Positions 47,401 to 60,913 of a stretch of 64,000 nt of DNA are shown one piece after another; the stretch's first letter is position 1; each line of letters begins with the position of its first letter. The notes below the pieces were generated by a model. It did not search any database and was not told the DNA's origin. It worked only from the letters and a program-made list of their open reading frames with translations. Source of the DNA: Symbiodinium natans (taxonomy: Eukaryota > Sar > Dinophyceae > Suessiales > Symbiodiniaceae). The translations under genes and the position numbers were made by a program. The stretch is taken from contig CAJNDS010002252.1 of NCBI GenBank assembly GCA_905221605.1, forward strand, positions 22,501 through 86,500. The letters are read 5' to 3'.

Positions 47401-50400
47401 GGCTAAATTCCAAACCCTATAAACCCTAAACCCCAAACCCCAAACCCCAAGCCCTAAGCCCTAAGCCCTAAGCCCTAAACCCTAAACCCTAAACCCTAAA
47501 CCCTAAACCGCATCAGTGGAGCGGATGGCCTGGCATCTCACCGGGTTCGCAAGTTTCCGATTTTGGACCCCGCGCTCGGGCGCAGGACTTTTGAGTGGAT
47601 AGAGGCTCTGTGGCCCCTGGTGGATCGCCTTTTTTCCGCTTTTGGCCCTTGTTGGATTCCAGGGTGTTGTAGGGTTTAGGGTTTAGGGTTTAGGGTTTAG
47701 GCGGGTTCCGCGCAAGACGAGGTTTTGAAACCAAGCCAGGGGTTTATCAAGGTGGTCTGTCCAGCAGACTGCTGCCTTCCACCAAAGCATCCCTGACGAA
47801 GTTGTCTGGGACAGCCAGAGGCCTTTGACTGAGGCTTCATCCTGGGAGGTCCAGGGTTTAGGGTTAGTTTAGGGTTTAGGGTTTAGGGTTTAGGGTTTAG
47901 GGTTTAGGGTTTAGGGTTTAGGGTTTAGACACTTAGATTTTGGTTCTAAGTACCCTGAACCTCCAAGTAAGGCCTCGCGAGATTTTGGGACATCTGAGAG
48001 GATGCCGCGTCTTTGACGTGTACGGGATGACTGCCTTCAAGTCAGACGGCCCGCGAGAAACTCTTGCGCACGAAGCGCTTGGACACTTAAGGGTGTGTGT
48101 GTGTATGTATATATATATACATATAGTTATATATATATATATATATGTATCAGCGGCTAACTAGACGAATGATGTTTCTATGGGGTACATATAACCCACC
48201 TTTGCTACTTGTACCCCCCCCGAAACCCCGAAGAAGCCGCGAAGCCCCAAAGCTGTGGTGCCCTTTCAGTGTATTTGCTGCTAAGTCCCCCCGGCACTTG
48301 GCAGCAGGGTTTTAAGGCTTTGGGGTTTCGGGTTTGAGGGTTTATAGTTTAGGGGAAGGGTTTCGGGTTTCTTAAGTGCCTAAATCCCAGAAGAAGGTGG
48401 CCACTTTATCCCCAGACGGTCAGGAATCCACATGATACTTTTATGGCTTGGAAGATACACATAACCCTGAAGCCTAAACCCCAAACGCTGCACTGCGTAA
48501 GATGCCCAGGACGCGGACTTCAAGTGGTTCGACGACGAGTCGGACTTCATTCCAACGTTCCTGGCCGGATGGGGCTTTGTTTCGTTTCGGGTTTAGGGTT
48601 GAGGGTTTAGAGTTTAGGGTTATTTAGGGTTCTAACAGAGATCACCTAGAGGCAGGGTGAAGAGAAGACCCTACAGTTTGTCTTAATGGGGTAACATTTT
48701 ACACTTTTACGGGTACTTCAACTCACTGCGGAATCGATATTTATATTTTCTTACTATCCCAGCCATGAACTAGTACACCCCAAACCCCCAAACCCCCAAA
48801 CCCAAAATACCCCCCAGGTTTTGGCTTTTTCTGGCAACTTGGGCAGCGCATCGGGAAGTCCTGGTTCCTTATAGGCCACCTGCACCTAAGATACCATGGG
48901 GACCCCCCAAAAACTGAGAAAGAAGACAAGAAAACAACAAACATACTAATTTAGTGAGAATGCCTGAACGGTTCTGTGGGTGTGGGGCTTGAAGCGTTTT
49001 AGGCCTGAAGTTTTCCTGGTACCCAAAAGCCCAAACTCTATAAACCCTGAACTAGATCACCCTTTCGAGGTGACATAGGGGGGGTCTAGGATGCCTAACT
49101 CCCAACTCCCGGTTAAGCACCAGTGAGGAGAAGGGAGAGGATTCTCAGACCATGGCCCATGCAAAGGCGGTGAAGGCCCTTAACGTTTAGGGTTTGGGGT
49201 TTTTGGGTAGTGGGTGACCAAAAACAGCCGGCCCAAAATTTCCAGGGCCCTCTCCCCACTGCCCCACTCGCCCCCTTGCCCAACGACCAACGAGTCGCTG
49301 AAGTACCGAGGATCAGTGGTGGCTTAGTCGCTATGGGCCGCGAGTGGTCTCCCGGCGTGCACACTGGACAACCTCAGACGGTTGCGAGTCCTTAGGTTTC
49401 AGGTTTGTGAGTTTGGCTTACGGACAGGCTTTAACCTTCTGACCTATATATAATCCTACTACAAAAGAAGGTTAACTTTTTTTGAGCTACAGTTTTAGGG
49501 TTGTGAGTTTAGGGGCTTCGCCATATAGCCGAACAAAAGGACCATGCGGAGCAAGCAGGGGCATCAGGATTAAGACATCGGGATGGGTGCAAGTTCGTTG
49601 CGGACCTACGCGATGGCCTCCCCCCCCGCTCCCTTCCAAATTGGGGATCATATAGGGGTACCTTAAAGGTTTACCGAAATATGGGGGGTTAGGGTTTAGG
49701 GTTCAGGGGGTTTACGATATCAGGGGTACCTTATTGGGGTCCTTATGAAAGGGGATCCTGCTATTTGGGGGTCTACTTTAGGGGTCACCTATTTTCGTTA
49801 ACACTCATACTCCCTAGGTTTTCATTATCAGAGCCATATGTTTCTGAGGGTTTCATGTGGCCCATGCAGGGATTTTTGAAGTATCAGAGATTCGGTGTCA
49901 GAACGCAGAGGTAAGATACTTAGGGTTTAGGGTTTAGGGTTTAGGGTTTGATTCAGGCCTTGTGTGTGCGAGTGTGCTGATAGCCTTTGTTCCTACTCAC
50001 TAATTCTCCTCTCTCCAGGTTCAATGCGACCGGCGGATTTGATGAGGCGAGGTGTGCCAACTACGCATCTGGGGCCCGGGGTTAATGTTAGTGAGGAAGC
50101 AGAACTGTCGCGGAAAAGTTGCCCGCCTCCTGGCAGGGACGAAACTTTGAAATAGCATGGCCCTACCCACAGGGATCTTGCTGCACCGACACAGCAATCC
50201 CTGCAGACCGTTGGCCGGGCGTGAGGGCGGGTAGTTGCTGAGCGACTGGTGCTTGTGCCTGGCATAGAATTTCGGCCATGCACCGATGGCTTCCCTTCTG
50301 GCCAACGTGTCCAGGTGCAGGACACATGACAGCAGGGCAAATGCGCTAACGTGCCTGCTGGGGGACATGTCTGCCAAGGGCAGACGGTAGATCCACTGCA

Positions 50401-50790
50401 GGGGAGGCCACGCCCAGTGACTTCACGCTGGTGCTGAACACTTGCTGGCAGCATCGGTGCAGGTTGACACGGAGCAGCAATGCATCGCAATTGAAATGTG
50501 CCCACTTACAGCATGTGCCTTTCCGCCGCAATGGTGCAAGTACGGTGCCTTCGAGTGCGAAATTGAGCTAGACAGCTGCGCTCTACGCATCTGCATACAT
50601 TCGGCCTGTTTGTCTTGTGCGCGCATGCCATCACCAATGAGCAGCCAGTTAATGAGTCGCTCTTGAAAGGTACCCTACTATAGAGGTCGGAATACATACT
50701 AATAGTATTCCCTTATGGTCCCTTTATCATTATACTATAATAGCCACCCAAAACCCTATGCTATTTAAGGTTCCTATATTCCCCTTGGTG

Positions 50791-50839
<49 letters not shown>

Positions 50840-53800
50840 GGCAAAACCTTGTTTTTTGGCGACCTGCTTGCTGTGAGACAGTGTTTTTGGCTAGTCTGCT
50901 TGTTTGGCTTAGAGAAGCCAAGCAACTCCAGCGGGAGTTGCAAGTCGGGTTGATTTCCTGTTGAGGGCTGGGAAGCTTGTCGGTACTGAGAAGCAAAGCT
51001 GCGAGAGCCCGCAAACCACCCAAGACACTGGGAAGAGAGAGAAGTGAGTAGCAGAATCATGTGCTGACTCAGCAGAATTCTTCTTAGCCGGGCTCGAACG
51101 GGGCGTCTTGGGGCTTAGTGTCGGGAATACTTTGTGACCGCCGAAAATTCACGGCGGCTGGCCGTTGATGAGAAACCCTCGTTGGCAAGTGCAGATTCTT
51201 GTTGCCCATAGCATCCTACACATGTTGTTACATTATTGCATAGCCCGTTGTTGTAACTCACTTATGCAGTTACAGCTCCTGCCCGAAGTGAAGCCTGTAT
51301 GGCCAGGGATTACAGGGATCTTGCCGCACCAACACAGCAATCCTGCAGACCGTTGGCCGGGCGTGAGGGCGGGTAGTTGCCGAGCGACTGGTGCTTGTGC
51401 CTGGAAGGGACTTTCGGCCTTGCACCGATGGCTTCCCTTCTGGCCAACATGTCCAGGTGCAGGACACATGACAGCAGGGCAAATGCGCTAACGTGCCTGC
51501 TGGGGGACATGTCTGCCAAGGGCAGACGGTAGACCCACTGCAGGGGAGGCCACGCCCAGTGACTTCATGCGGTTCCGATTGCGGGGGAATGCAGTGGTGC
51601 GGGTAGTTCATTCATGCGCATGACATCCGCTCCAGCAACTGCCTCAGCTCGCCTGAACCCCTAAACCCCCCAAATCCCGAGAAGACATGCAGCCCGCAAC
51701 TACTTCGAGGCAGGAGAATCCTCAACCCCAAACCCCTGAAGCCGAAATAAGCCCGACACCCGCTAAACGCCTAACCCCCAAAACCCCCAAAACCCCAAAT
51801 CCCAGAATTCCAAAACCCGAAAATCCCCAAACCCCCCAACCCCCCAACCCAAGCTCCCAAACGCCTCAATCCCGAAACTTGCACGTGGAGGCTTTCTAGC
51901 CCAATGAGAACTGTACTTACAACCCAATTGTAACTACAACCCTAATTCGGGTACTTGAGGGGCTTATAAGTGGACTATAAACTACACTTATCATTGCTGT
52001 ACTTACAACCCAACTAGAACCATACTAGGCTACATTTGGGGCTTATAATTGGGTTATAACAGTTATAACTCCACTTATAATTCGGTTTAGGGTTTAGGGT
52101 TTAAGTACCCTGAACCTCCAAGCACTCTTCCTTCCACTCCTTCCTGGTGGCAGGAGATGCACGGCTGGGGCGGAGAGAACCTGGAGCCTTGGCCTCCCAC
52201 GTTTAGGGTTTGGGGTTTAGGGTTTAGGGCTTGGGGTTTTAGGGCTTTGAAGTCTGTTGTATCAAGATCTGAGGATCTCGGGGTTGGGGCTGAAGGTTTA
52301 GGGTTTAGGGTTTAGGGTTTAGGGTTTTGGGTTCAGGGTTTGGGGTTAGGGTATTGCGGTTAGGGTTTAGTAAAAGAGGTGGGGAGCCAGAGGTGGTAGA
52401 GCCCATGGGAGTTTCTACATCTAGGGCCAAGCGAATCTGCAAATAAGGTCCGGCTTGTTTAAGTTTCTGCAAAACCTAGCTTGTGTGAGTTCGTTTTTCT
52501 AGTCACCCTAAACTCTAAACCCTACACAAACCCTGAACCCTGAACCCTGAACCCTAAACCCCAAACCCTAAACCCTAAACCCTAAACCCTATGGTTTTGG
52601 AGCTCTGGCAGCCCTTGGCGAGGACCAGTCTCTGCGTGCCTGGCTCTGCGGCGGCGACATCGTCCGTGCCAAGACGAGTCGCGTGGCCCACATGCCAGGG
52701 CCCTGGTGATCGAAGCCTCACCAGGGTTTAGGGTTTAGGGTTTAGGGCTAGGGTAGGGTTTAGGGTTCAGGGTTTAGGGGTTTAGGGTTTAGGCTTTAGG
52801 GATTTAGGCTTTAGGGTTTAGGGTTTAGGGCTTAGGGCCTAGGTTTAGGGCGTAGGGCTTAATGAGGTACTGTCTTTAGCAAACAAATTTCGGCGGAAAG
52901 GACCGGAGCAGAAGCCAAGGCCCGAGAGCAAACCTGTAAGGCCAGAAGGCTTGAAGCTGTCTAGCCCTCCAGGCGTGAAGCCACGGCCCTTAAGACCTCA
53001 AGCTCATAAGGGTTTAGGGTTTAGGGTTTAGGGTTTAGGGTTTAGGGTTTAGGGTTTAGGGTTTAGGGTCTTAAAGGCACGAAGTTTCCCTGCAAGAATA
53101 CTTGCGAATGTAACGGATACCCCAAACAAACCTACCAAAACGAATCGGGCTGGCCCGTGGGCTGCCCAGCACGAAATTTTGGTGGGGGCCTTCATCTCGT
53201 CATGAAAACCCAATAAGGTTTTGGATGGAACTGGACGGGCTTAGCTTCCTGGATTCTCCAGACTGCTCGGCAGTCAGACAAACCCTAAACTCTTTGCCTT
53301 CAACCCTAAACTCAAACCTTAACTACAGACCCTCAAAAACACATCCCCCCAAAAAGATTTGTGATTATAGCGGGTGATCCGAACAAACTGAGTTTTTTTT
53401 GCAGAATACAGGTTAGAGCCACTTGTGATTATAGACCCTCGCCCACTAAAGCCAGTGCAACATGAAGGTTGAGGAGCTTAATCTCGAAGCTTCAAGATTG
53501 AACTCGATGGTGCCTTGGAGCCCTCCAAGCCTTGGGTCCCTTCGCATCCAGGTCTCAGGATCTCGGCCCGAAGCCCCCTCAACCGCAATCCCTTAAACCT
53601 GAGCCCTTTAACTTTAACCCGAAAACACTAAAACCCTAAAGCCCTAAAACCCTGATTCCCTTAAATGCTTAGACCTAAGACCCTAAGCGCTAGAAACCAA
53701 AGGTCACACTGATTGAGAGCCTTTAGAGTGAAGGGAGGCCTGCAGGGATACTCCTTCAGGGTCCCAGCCTGAAAGAAACCCTGAACCCTAAACCCTAAAC

Positions 53801-56800
53801 CCCAAACCCCAAACCCGAAACCCTAAACCCTAAACCCTAAACCCTAAACCCTAAACCCTAAACCCCAAACCCCAAACCCTAAACCCTAAACCCTAAACCC
53901 TAAACCCTAAACCCTAAACCCTAAACCCTAAACCCTATCGAGCGGCAAGGTGGCGGACCGGCAAGGATCGCCGCACCGCGCCTTGGGCGGATCAAAAGCA
54001 GGGAAGGAGGGCCTCCCTCTTACCATGCCAACTTGTGCTGGGGTTTGGGGTTTAGGGTTTAGGGTTTAGGGTTTAGGGTTTAGGGTTTAGGGTTTAGGGT
54101 TTAGGGTTTAGGGTTTAGGGTTTAGGGTTTAGGGTTTAGGGCAACTTACGTTCAAGGGGTTTCGGGTCTTGCTTTTGATAGCTTAGAGTGCCCGGCTGTG
54201 CTAGGGGCTTGAAGCCTTGTACCACGCGGTCAAGGCAGTGTGTGATCCCAACCTTCATCAGTACATCGATCGGGGGCTAAGAACTGAGGATTCAGAGTAG
54301 TACTGGGTTAAGGGGTTCTCATACCCTGCACTCCTGACCCCCCACGGCCTAAACTCTAAAGCCTAAGTCCATAATGTGGGTTTAGGGTGGGGGCATGGAC
54401 TCCATAGGCTCGAATGTCAGCCCTCAAAGCTCAACCCTATAACCCCAAACCCAAAGGCTAGATAAGTTCAGCCTAGCGAATCGTCAGTGCTCTTTTCTCA
54501 AGAGTTGGGGCCTCTAGTAGCCAGTGAAAGGACGGCAGACATACTGTCTACCCCAACAGCCAAGGAAACTTGGGTTCAGGGTTTAGGGTTGCCATTTTCT
54601 AATCTAGACCGGCATGAAAACCATAGAAGCGCCTATGCCTTAACGCTTGAACCCCTAAAATTTCAAGACAACCGATCGCAGACACGGAACGGCTTCGGAA
54701 ATAGTGCGGAAGTCTTTACACTATCGGCACCAAGGAAAGGTGAGCTAAACCATAGAAAAGCCTGAAAAATGGGCCCTAAAGCCCTAAGCCTCATAGACCC
54801 TGAAAGCCCTCAACCCTAGAGACCCGAAACCTAAACGAGAATTTCCGAAAATAGGGGTACCCTGATAAACCCCCACACAGTACATAATCCTTTGAAACGA
54901 ACCCCAGCAAGGGTACCCCCAGTTTCGAAAACCCTCGAACGCTGGACCCCAAGATTTGCAGGCCTTCAGAGCTAGACTCTTGCCAGGGTTTAGGGTTTAG
55001 GGTTTAGGGTTTAGGGTTTAGGGTTTAGGGTTTAGGGCCTAGACCCCAAAGCAATTCCTGCAACACAGGAGCCAAGGTCATTGCCAAACCATCCCCTCAA
55101 GAATGCCTATGCGCAGACAGCGGAATAGGGTTTACCGCTCCTCCGAACGGCGGCACCCACCTGAGCACCCCGGTTCTTAGGCGATCCGAAGTAGGGTTTA
55201 GGGTTTAGGGTTTGGGGTTTGGGGTTTAGGGTTTAGGGTTTAGGGCCCCCCTGTTTTACACCGTACATAGTAAGGGCCCATACTTCGCATCTCTCTGAAG
55301 CCATTTAAACAAGGGCAAGGGACCATCCTTAGATTTCTTTGGAGGGGGGGGGGGTGTAGGGTTTGGGGTTTAGGGTTTAGGGTTTAGGGTCCCGAAGCCC
55401 TAAACCCGAAACCCCATGGAGCCCCGAGCTTTCAAGGCCACGCACTACGTCATCAAGGCGTTGCCTGCCCCCTAAGCCCTAAACCCTCAGGGATTTAGGG
55501 CTTAGGGGGTTTTAGGGCTTAGGGGGTTTTAGGGTTTAGGGTTTAGGGTTTAGGGTTTGGGGCATAGGGTTCCTGAGCCCTAAACCCCAGGGTTTTGGGG
55601 GCTTGGGGTTCCGGAACCCTAAGCCTCAGGGCTTAGTGATTGGAACCTTCAGCCTCAAATGCCCCTACGAAGCTCTACAGCCGACCAGGTCCAACGAAAA
55701 ATTGCAGGGTTCAGGGTTCAGGGTTTAGGGTTTAGGGTTTAGGGTTTAGGGTTTGGGGTTCAGGGTGTAGGGGTTTCTGTGGGCTTTCATATCCCAAGGT
55801 TGCGGTTTAGGGTTCAGGGATTGGGGCTTGAGGGTTGATTAGGGTTTATGGTTTAGGGTTCACGGTTCACGGTTTTCAGGGGCTTTCTTGGTGCCTCACA
55901 GAGTAATTCAGGGAAAGCTACCACTGCCTACGACATGCCCCAAACCCCCAAAAAACCGCATTCCCGCGTGCTCACCCACCTCATGACAAGCCCTAAACCC
56001 TAAACCCTGAACCCTGAACCCTAAACTCTACACCCTAAACCCTAAACCGAGCTCTCTCTCTCTCTCTCTGCAGGCCAAAGGCACGAACAACCGGGGCCGG
56101 GTCGTGGCGGCCTGGTTCGGGCCCTTCCGCGAAGTCTCGCGAAGCGTGAGCCCCGGTTCTCCCCTCGGGTTTCGGGTTTAGGTTTTAGGTTTAGGGATTT
56201 GGATTTAGGGTTTATTGTTTCGGGTTTAGGGGTTTGTAGGTCTCACAGGCTTCAGGGTCTACGCAGGCTTTTGGGGGCGCTTTTTGGGGTTCGGGGCTTG
56301 GCTTGGGGTTTAGGACTTGCGAGACACATGCGAAAGCCTAGACAATAATGTTGGGCTGCAGCCGTCGTTTGTGAAGGGTTGAAGTACCCCACAAAACCCC
56401 TAGGCCTTCAATCCGAAGCATCGCCAAGGCCGTTGGGGACTTTGCAGGAAGTTGTAGGTTGGGGTTGTTCAGGTAGCGGCCAAGAGTCTAGGGCGGCTCC
56501 TGCCAGGAGGTCTTCCTAAACCCTAGCACTAAACCCTTTAGCCCTCTAAACCGTAACCCTGAACCCACAAGCCCTCCCAGTCGCTGTAACCCTGAATCTT
56601 GTCGCGGTGGGGGAGGGGTGGGAAAGGCCCCTTGGCCAATGGTTCCGGGGTGGTGGGCCTCATGGCAGGCCGAAGTGCCCCCTGGTCCTGATGCACCGTC
56701 TGCTCCCGGACACTTGTCGGCTAGGGGGGGTACCCATTTCAGGCCAAAAAGTGCAAAATAAAGGGGTGCCTGGCGGCTGTGGGGGGGGGCTGTGGGGAGG

Positions 56801-59800
56801 GGATGCGAGGTGGGGTGCCTGCTTTGTGCTACCCGGTTTCTTCTGTGTCTCCACGTCATGGTTCTTCCAGCCAGAGGTAGAACAGGTGTCCAGCCCTGAA
56901 TCGCTGACAACATCGGAACGTTGGCCCGCCTGATCAGAGGTACCACTGATGGCTGTAAACCCTGAACCCAAACCCTAAACCCTAAACCCTAAACCCCTAA
57001 ACCCTAAACCCAAAACCCCTAAACCCTAAACTCTAAACTCTAAACTCTAAACCCTAAACCGTGCCGGAAACCTGGTGCCATGCTGGCATCCACCAACGAA
57101 ATCGCCTCACGAGACGGCACACCATCTGTGAAGTGATTCTCGACGTTGGGGTCCCTTTTTTGGGGGGTCCTTATGAGACGAGACGCCAAACGCATTATAT
57201 AGGGGCCCTAAACCCTAAACCCTAAACCCTAAACCCTAAACCCTAAACCCTAAACCCTACACCCTAAACCCCAAACTCCGGGACGCCCCCGGTACTCGAG
57301 CCTCCCCGAGCCTCCGACTCCCAGGTTCCGTGCAGGAGGCGGGCGCCTTATTCTTTTTTTTGTGGGTTTAGGGTTTAGGGTTTAAGGGTTAAGGGTTTAG
57401 GGTTTAGGGTTTAGGTTTGGATGGTGGTGGTGGTAGTGGTGGTGGTGGTGGTGGTCGTGGTGGTGGTGGTGTTTTGGGGTTTGGGTTTTTTGGGGCTTAG
57501 GGTTTAGTGGTAGGCAGGTTCTTGGCGTTGTGTTTTGGGTGGTTTTACAGCTTAAAGTCGGACTGCTTGGGCGCTTGAGTCCAGAGACCTTGAAAAGGCC
57601 TTGAGCCCCATAAAGCCCAAAGCCGCTACACCCTAAACCCCACACCCTAAACCCTAAACCCTAAACCCTAAACCCCAAAACCCTAAATTCCTACACCCCT
57701 ACATCCCTACACCCTAAACCCATAACCCATAACCCAGACAGCCCAAAGCCGTCAGCCCTAAACACCCCCGACCCCTGAGCCTCGTCAGCCCAGAATGAAG
57801 CCCGATGGACCTTCCACCTTGACTGTTTAGGGTTTAGGGTTTAGGGTTTAGGGTTTAGGGTTTAGGGTTTAGGGTTTTCAAGCCTGGGCGAGGGTTTAGG
57901 TTTAGGGTTTCGGGTTTAGGGTCTGGGGATGCTAAACCCTAAACCCCGATCCAGCCCCTGCCCGCCTCCTCGCCCCCTTCCCCGCCCCCCCCCCCTTTAG
58001 CAGGACCAAGTGCGGAACTACATGAGCTTCAAGCACCGGCTCCTTTGACTTTAGTGGGCTGCTGACCTTAAGGCATACCTGCGTCGTAGTTGTAGACTTT
58101 ACGGTTGCAGTTGTGAAGGGTTTAGGGCTTAGGGGCCACAATTGCAAAGGATTTAGGGTCTAGGGTTGCGGATAAAACCCTGAAGCCCCAAAACCTTGAA
58201 GCCCCAAACCCCCAAACCCCCAAACCCCCAAACCCCCAAACCCCCTAACCCCCTAACCCCCTAACCCCCTGAACCCGAAACCCGAAACCCTAAACCCTAA
58301 ACCCTAAACCTAAGCCCTAAACCCTAAACCCTCAACCCTAAACCCAAACCCCTTAACCCTCAATCCTCAACTCTCAGCCCTTAACCCTAAACCCCAACCC
58401 CTAGGCCCTAAACCCCCTAAACCCCCTAAACCCCCTAAACCCCCTAAACCCCCTAAACCCCCTAAACCCCCTAAACCCCCTAAACCCTTAAACCCTAAAC
58501 CGCCTAGAACCCTAGAACCCAAAAACCCTGAACCCCTAAACTGTGGTTCTTGGGCTCATGAGGAACCTGGAGGTTCATGTGTAGTTAGAAGTAGGGTTCT
58601 AAATGCCTTAACGAGGGTTATAAGTATAGTTACCATACTTCTAACCCTACTTGTAATTACCCATGAACCTCCAAACCCTAAACCCCTAACCCCAAACCCG
58701 AAACCCTAAACCCTAAACCCTACTTCTAAAACTACCCATGCACCTCCAAGTAAGGGGATAAGTCGGTGTGGGAGTTCTGTGTTGGTCTAGGGTTTAGGGT
58801 TTAGGGTCAGGGTTTTGGGTTTAGTGTTTCGGGTTTAGGACAAGGATTCAGGGTTTCACCAACGGCGCTCAAATCACTAGAGCATGATTAAGACAAAACA
58901 AATTAAGCCATCAACCCTAAACGCCCAGCCCTAAACGTTACCCTGAAACCCTAAAACCCTACAACCCTACAACCCTAAAACCCTAAACCCTAAACCCCAA
59001 ACCCTAAATGTCATCCAGAAGCCTAAGTTGAGGCCTCTAGATTGAAGGGAAGGCCCTAAATCCTGAACCCTCAACTTTTGAACTTCTAAACACCTAAACC
59101 CCTAAATGCCTAACTCCTAAACCCACGAAACCCTAAGCCCTAAGACCTAAGCCCTGAGCCCTAAGCCGTAAGCCCTAAGCCCCAAGCCCCAAGCCCCAAG
59201 CCCTAAACCCCAAACCCTAAACCCTAAACCCTAAACCCTAAACCCTAAACCCTAAATCCTACACCCTAAACCCTAGACCCTAGACCCTAAACCCTAAGTC
59301 AAGGCTTCACTGCCTGTGCCGCCCTAAGCTGTGACGTGTAGGGCTCCAGGAAAGTGCGGGTTCTTGAGGCGCATAAGCCCTAACCCTAAACACCTAACCC
59401 TAAACCCTAAACCCTAAACCCTAAACCCTAAACCCTAAACCCTAAACCCTAAACCCTAAACCCTAAGCCCTAAACCCTAAACCCTAAACCCTAAGCCCAT
59501 TTTGGGCTGGTTTATTTTGGGGTTGTCGGGGTTCAGGAGGGTTGGTTCTTTAGGAGCATTCGCAGCTATTTCGGGGGCACTTAGGGCGATGTAGGGCTGC
59601 AGCCATGGGTTTAGGGTTTAGGGTTTAGGGTTTAGGGTTTAGGGTTTAGGGTGTTCTGGGGCGGTTTAGGGGTGTAGAGCACAGGGCCGAAGGCGACGGA
59701 GGTGTTACTTTGACAGGCCCGGCACCTTCAGCCCCCAAGGCCGAAAGTAGTTGGGTCTAGGGTTTAGGGTTTAGGGTTTAGGGTTTAGGGTTTAGGGTTT

Positions 59801-60874
59801 AGGGTTTAGGGTTCAGGGTTTAGGGTTTAGGGTTTAGGGTTTAGGGTTCAGTGTTTGCGGGGGGTAGTATAGGATCCCGTATAGGGTCCTTCGCGAGGGG
59901 CCCGCGGGATGCTGACGATGCTGCGATGTATATCTGGATTCAGTGGAGGGTCTGCGCTGGCTGGTTCTTAGTAGGGAATGAGGGAATGAGGTACCCCTAC
60001 ATAATCCCTTAAAAGGGGGGAATGAGGGAAAGAGGTACCCGTATATAATCCCTTAAAGGGTGTAAAAAGTTAGTAGATGCCATTTCCATTTTCTAACCTC
60101 AGTAGGGAATGAGGGAATGAGGTACCCCTACATAATCCCTTAGAGGGTGGTAAAAAGCTAGTAGATACCATTTCCATTTTCTAACCATGCACATTCCCCT
60201 GGGCCACCCGCAGACCCAAGCCAGAAAAACCTATACCCCGCCCATGGAACCAAGACCCACATGCCGAAAGCCATATAATGGAACCACCCATACCCCCAAA
60301 AGAAAATAAGCATACTCAAGCGCGCAGACCAATACCCCCATAGAAAACCCATAACACCCAACCCGAAATCCCTAACCCTAGAAAATGGAAATGGTCTTCT
60401 TTAAAATAAACTACCTATAATAGGAATAAGGTTTAGGTTCAATTAAGGCCGAACCGACTAGAACGATTCTTGTAGCATAGCATGAGCTACATTGTCTAAA
60501 TTCCGTCTTCAGCTTCAACCGCACCCTCGCTAGAGCATTTCCTGCATCCATCTACCCTATACCCTATACCCTAAACCCGAAACCCTAAACCCTAAACCCT
60601 AGGCCTTCCCCGAATTGGTGTCGGAAGCCGCGGAGATGCTTAGGGCTCAGGGCGTCGAATGCCGTGGCCGTCACGCCGCATCACTGGGCGTCGGCCAAAT
60701 GCCTTTAGGGTTTAGGGTTTAGGGTTTGGGGTTTGGGGTTTGGGGTTTGGGGTTTGGGGTTTAGGGCTAGGGTTTAGGGTTTGGGGTTTAGGGTTTGGGG
60801 TTTAGGTTTTAGGGTTTAGGGTTTAGGGTTTGGGGCTTAGGGTTTAGGGTTTAGGGTTTAGGGTTTAGGGTTAC

Positions 60875-60913
<39 letters not shown>

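Larger units (their letters stand above)
56146..60602. other. GT27 intron 16, repeat-rich
   Basis: About 4.5 kb of TTTAGGG and CCCTAAA arrays with weak open islands: ARWTFHLD near 57,790 and RDAPGTRASPSLRLPGSV near 57,290. Neither is placed in the gene. A minus-strand Trp-rich ORF lies at 60,158-60,361. Confidence 0.4.

Noticed and set aside
52876-52960. Open island ISAERTGAEAKAREQTCKAR as a GT27 exon
   Set aside because: It would interrupt HM|WRT between exons 13 and 14, which already join perfectly in phase.
60158-60361. Minus-strand Trp/Gly-rich 67-codon ORF resembling a membrane protein
   Set aside because: Overlaps a tandem repeat and has no start context or family resemblance; the composition follows from CCC-rich sequence on the + strand.
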